DNA of 64,000 nt from Nocardioides sp. GY 10113 (GTDB taxonomy: Bacteria; Actinomycetota; Actinomycetes; Propionibacteriales; Nocardioidaceae): NCBI RefSeq assembly GCF_004919105.1, contig NZ_STGK01000003.1, forward strand, positions 308,366 to 372,365. Reading direction: 5' to 3'. Each line of letters starts with the position of its first letter. Position 1 is the first letter of the stretch. A program made the translations under genes and the position numbers. The notes beneath the pieces are model-generated. The model was not told where the DNA came from, did no database searches, and was given only the letters and a program-made list of their open reading frames with translations. Shown here in pieces: positions 63,809 through 64,000 of this stretch.

Positions 63809-63911
63809 TCTCTCTCGCCGCGGCAAGCGGAAAAGCCCCCGGGAAACCGGAGGGAACGGGTTGCCACGGCACTCGCCCCAGTGAGCCCGGGGCACCGGCG
63901 GTCTCGCCGGT

Positions 63912-63940
63912 TTGACCGGGCGCGAAGCGGTGGGTAGTGT
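63912..63940 (+). promoter_or_regulatory. Strong promoter P2 near the right edge
   Basis: TTGACC, 17-bp spacer, TAGTGT (63935-63940), 132 bp after P1 and built the same way. Tandem promoters of this strength suit a highly expressed gene such as an rRNA operon or major secreted protein starting beyond the edge. Confidence 0.7.
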
Positions 63941-64000
63941 TTCACAGGTTGCCTGACCAACGGGCGCTGGAGTTCTTCCGGCGACACCAGGTCGGTGCGT

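Noticed and set aside
63786..63911. c-di-AMP (ydaO-type) riboswitch between the two strong promoters
   Set aside because: The stretch has GGAAA-like and CCGGGG-like pieces that recall the motif, but I could not draw the conserved pseudoknotted helices. The second promoter inside also argues against one continuous leader. A covariance-model search would decide.

Overview
The window is very GC-rich DNA (about 70% or more by eye) with many GTG starts, dense short intergenic gaps and few strand switches inside operons. Gene content points to a high-GC actinobacterium, most likely Nocardioides or a close relative in the Nocardioidaceae: a SenX3/PhoU pair sharing a divergent promoter, CarD, the IspD/IspF/CysS/RlmB neighbourhood, GlmU-Prs and RplY-Pth, a bacterial XPB helicase, and small actinobacterial families (DUF2530, DUF3027, DUF5709, DUF6767). 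The family assignments come from reading the translated sequence. No database search was possible.

Layout. 1-3.1 kb: senX3 (cut by the left edge) diverges from phoU across a two-unit PHO box, followed by gpmA and a small lipoprotein. 3.2-9.1 kb: a UbiA-family prenyltransferase diverges from carD, then a degenerate IspD-like protein, genuine ispD, an orphan NirD-like protein, an alpha/beta hydrolase and ispF. 9.1-17.3 kb: a membrane-anchored molybdopterin oxidoreductase translationally coupled to an SDR that lacks the catalytic tyrosine, a secreted C39-like peptidase, cysS, rlmB, a membrane metallophosphoesterase and tRNA-Gln. 17.5-25.2 kb: accessory metabolism and redox genes (Na+/H+ antiporter, nitroreductase with its HxlR regulator, CPBP protease, NAD-binding protein, DUF2236 oxygenase, SRPBCC protein, secreted lipase). 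25.2-35.7 kb: glmU-prs and rplY-pth, separated by a reverse-strand block holding a betaine-type ABC transporter and pepN. 35.8-43 kb: YihY, a YtxH-like protein, a DJ-1/PfpI protein, CysQ, an AlkB whose promoter carries an SOS box, a GntR regulator, an HD-type protein and chorismate mutase. 43-52.7 kb: XPB helicase plus a helicase-associated partner, an FHA protein with extreme low-complexity repeats, a cold-shock protein, an MFS protein, DUF3027, a methyltransferase and DUF2530. 52.7-56 kb: MarR regulator with its operator, an MFS exporter whose apparent start codon is ACG, and an AzgA-type purine permease. 56-60.7 kb: the str operon (rpsL-rpsG-fusA-tuf). 60.7-64 kb: trmB, DUF5709, phoH, and two strong tandem promoters reading out of the right edge.

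Regulation. At many genes a TANNNT -10 hexamer sits exactly 6 or 7 nt before the start codon and no Shine-Dalgarno is visible, which is the signature of leaderless mRNAs. Genes with longer leaders (carD, prs, rplY, str operon, pth, lipase) carry clear Shine-Dalgarno sequences. Candidate operators are readable for PhoP/RegX3, HxlR, MarR and LexA. Several long perfect hairpins sit between convergent genes.

Repeats. A 46-51 bp palindromic REP-like family occurs five times, three of them as a 71-bp tandem array at 18873-19060. There is a 110-bp MITE-like inverted-repeat element at 6254-6363. Two short tandem repeats (11 bp x4 and 14 bp x5) each run across a stop codon. I see no transposase, integrase, CRISPR array, phage genes or biosynthetic gene cluster. 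Most of the window is conserved core genome, and the least expected features are the repeats, the degenerate IspD paralogue, the Tyr-less SDR, the ACG start and the unexplained phoH leader.
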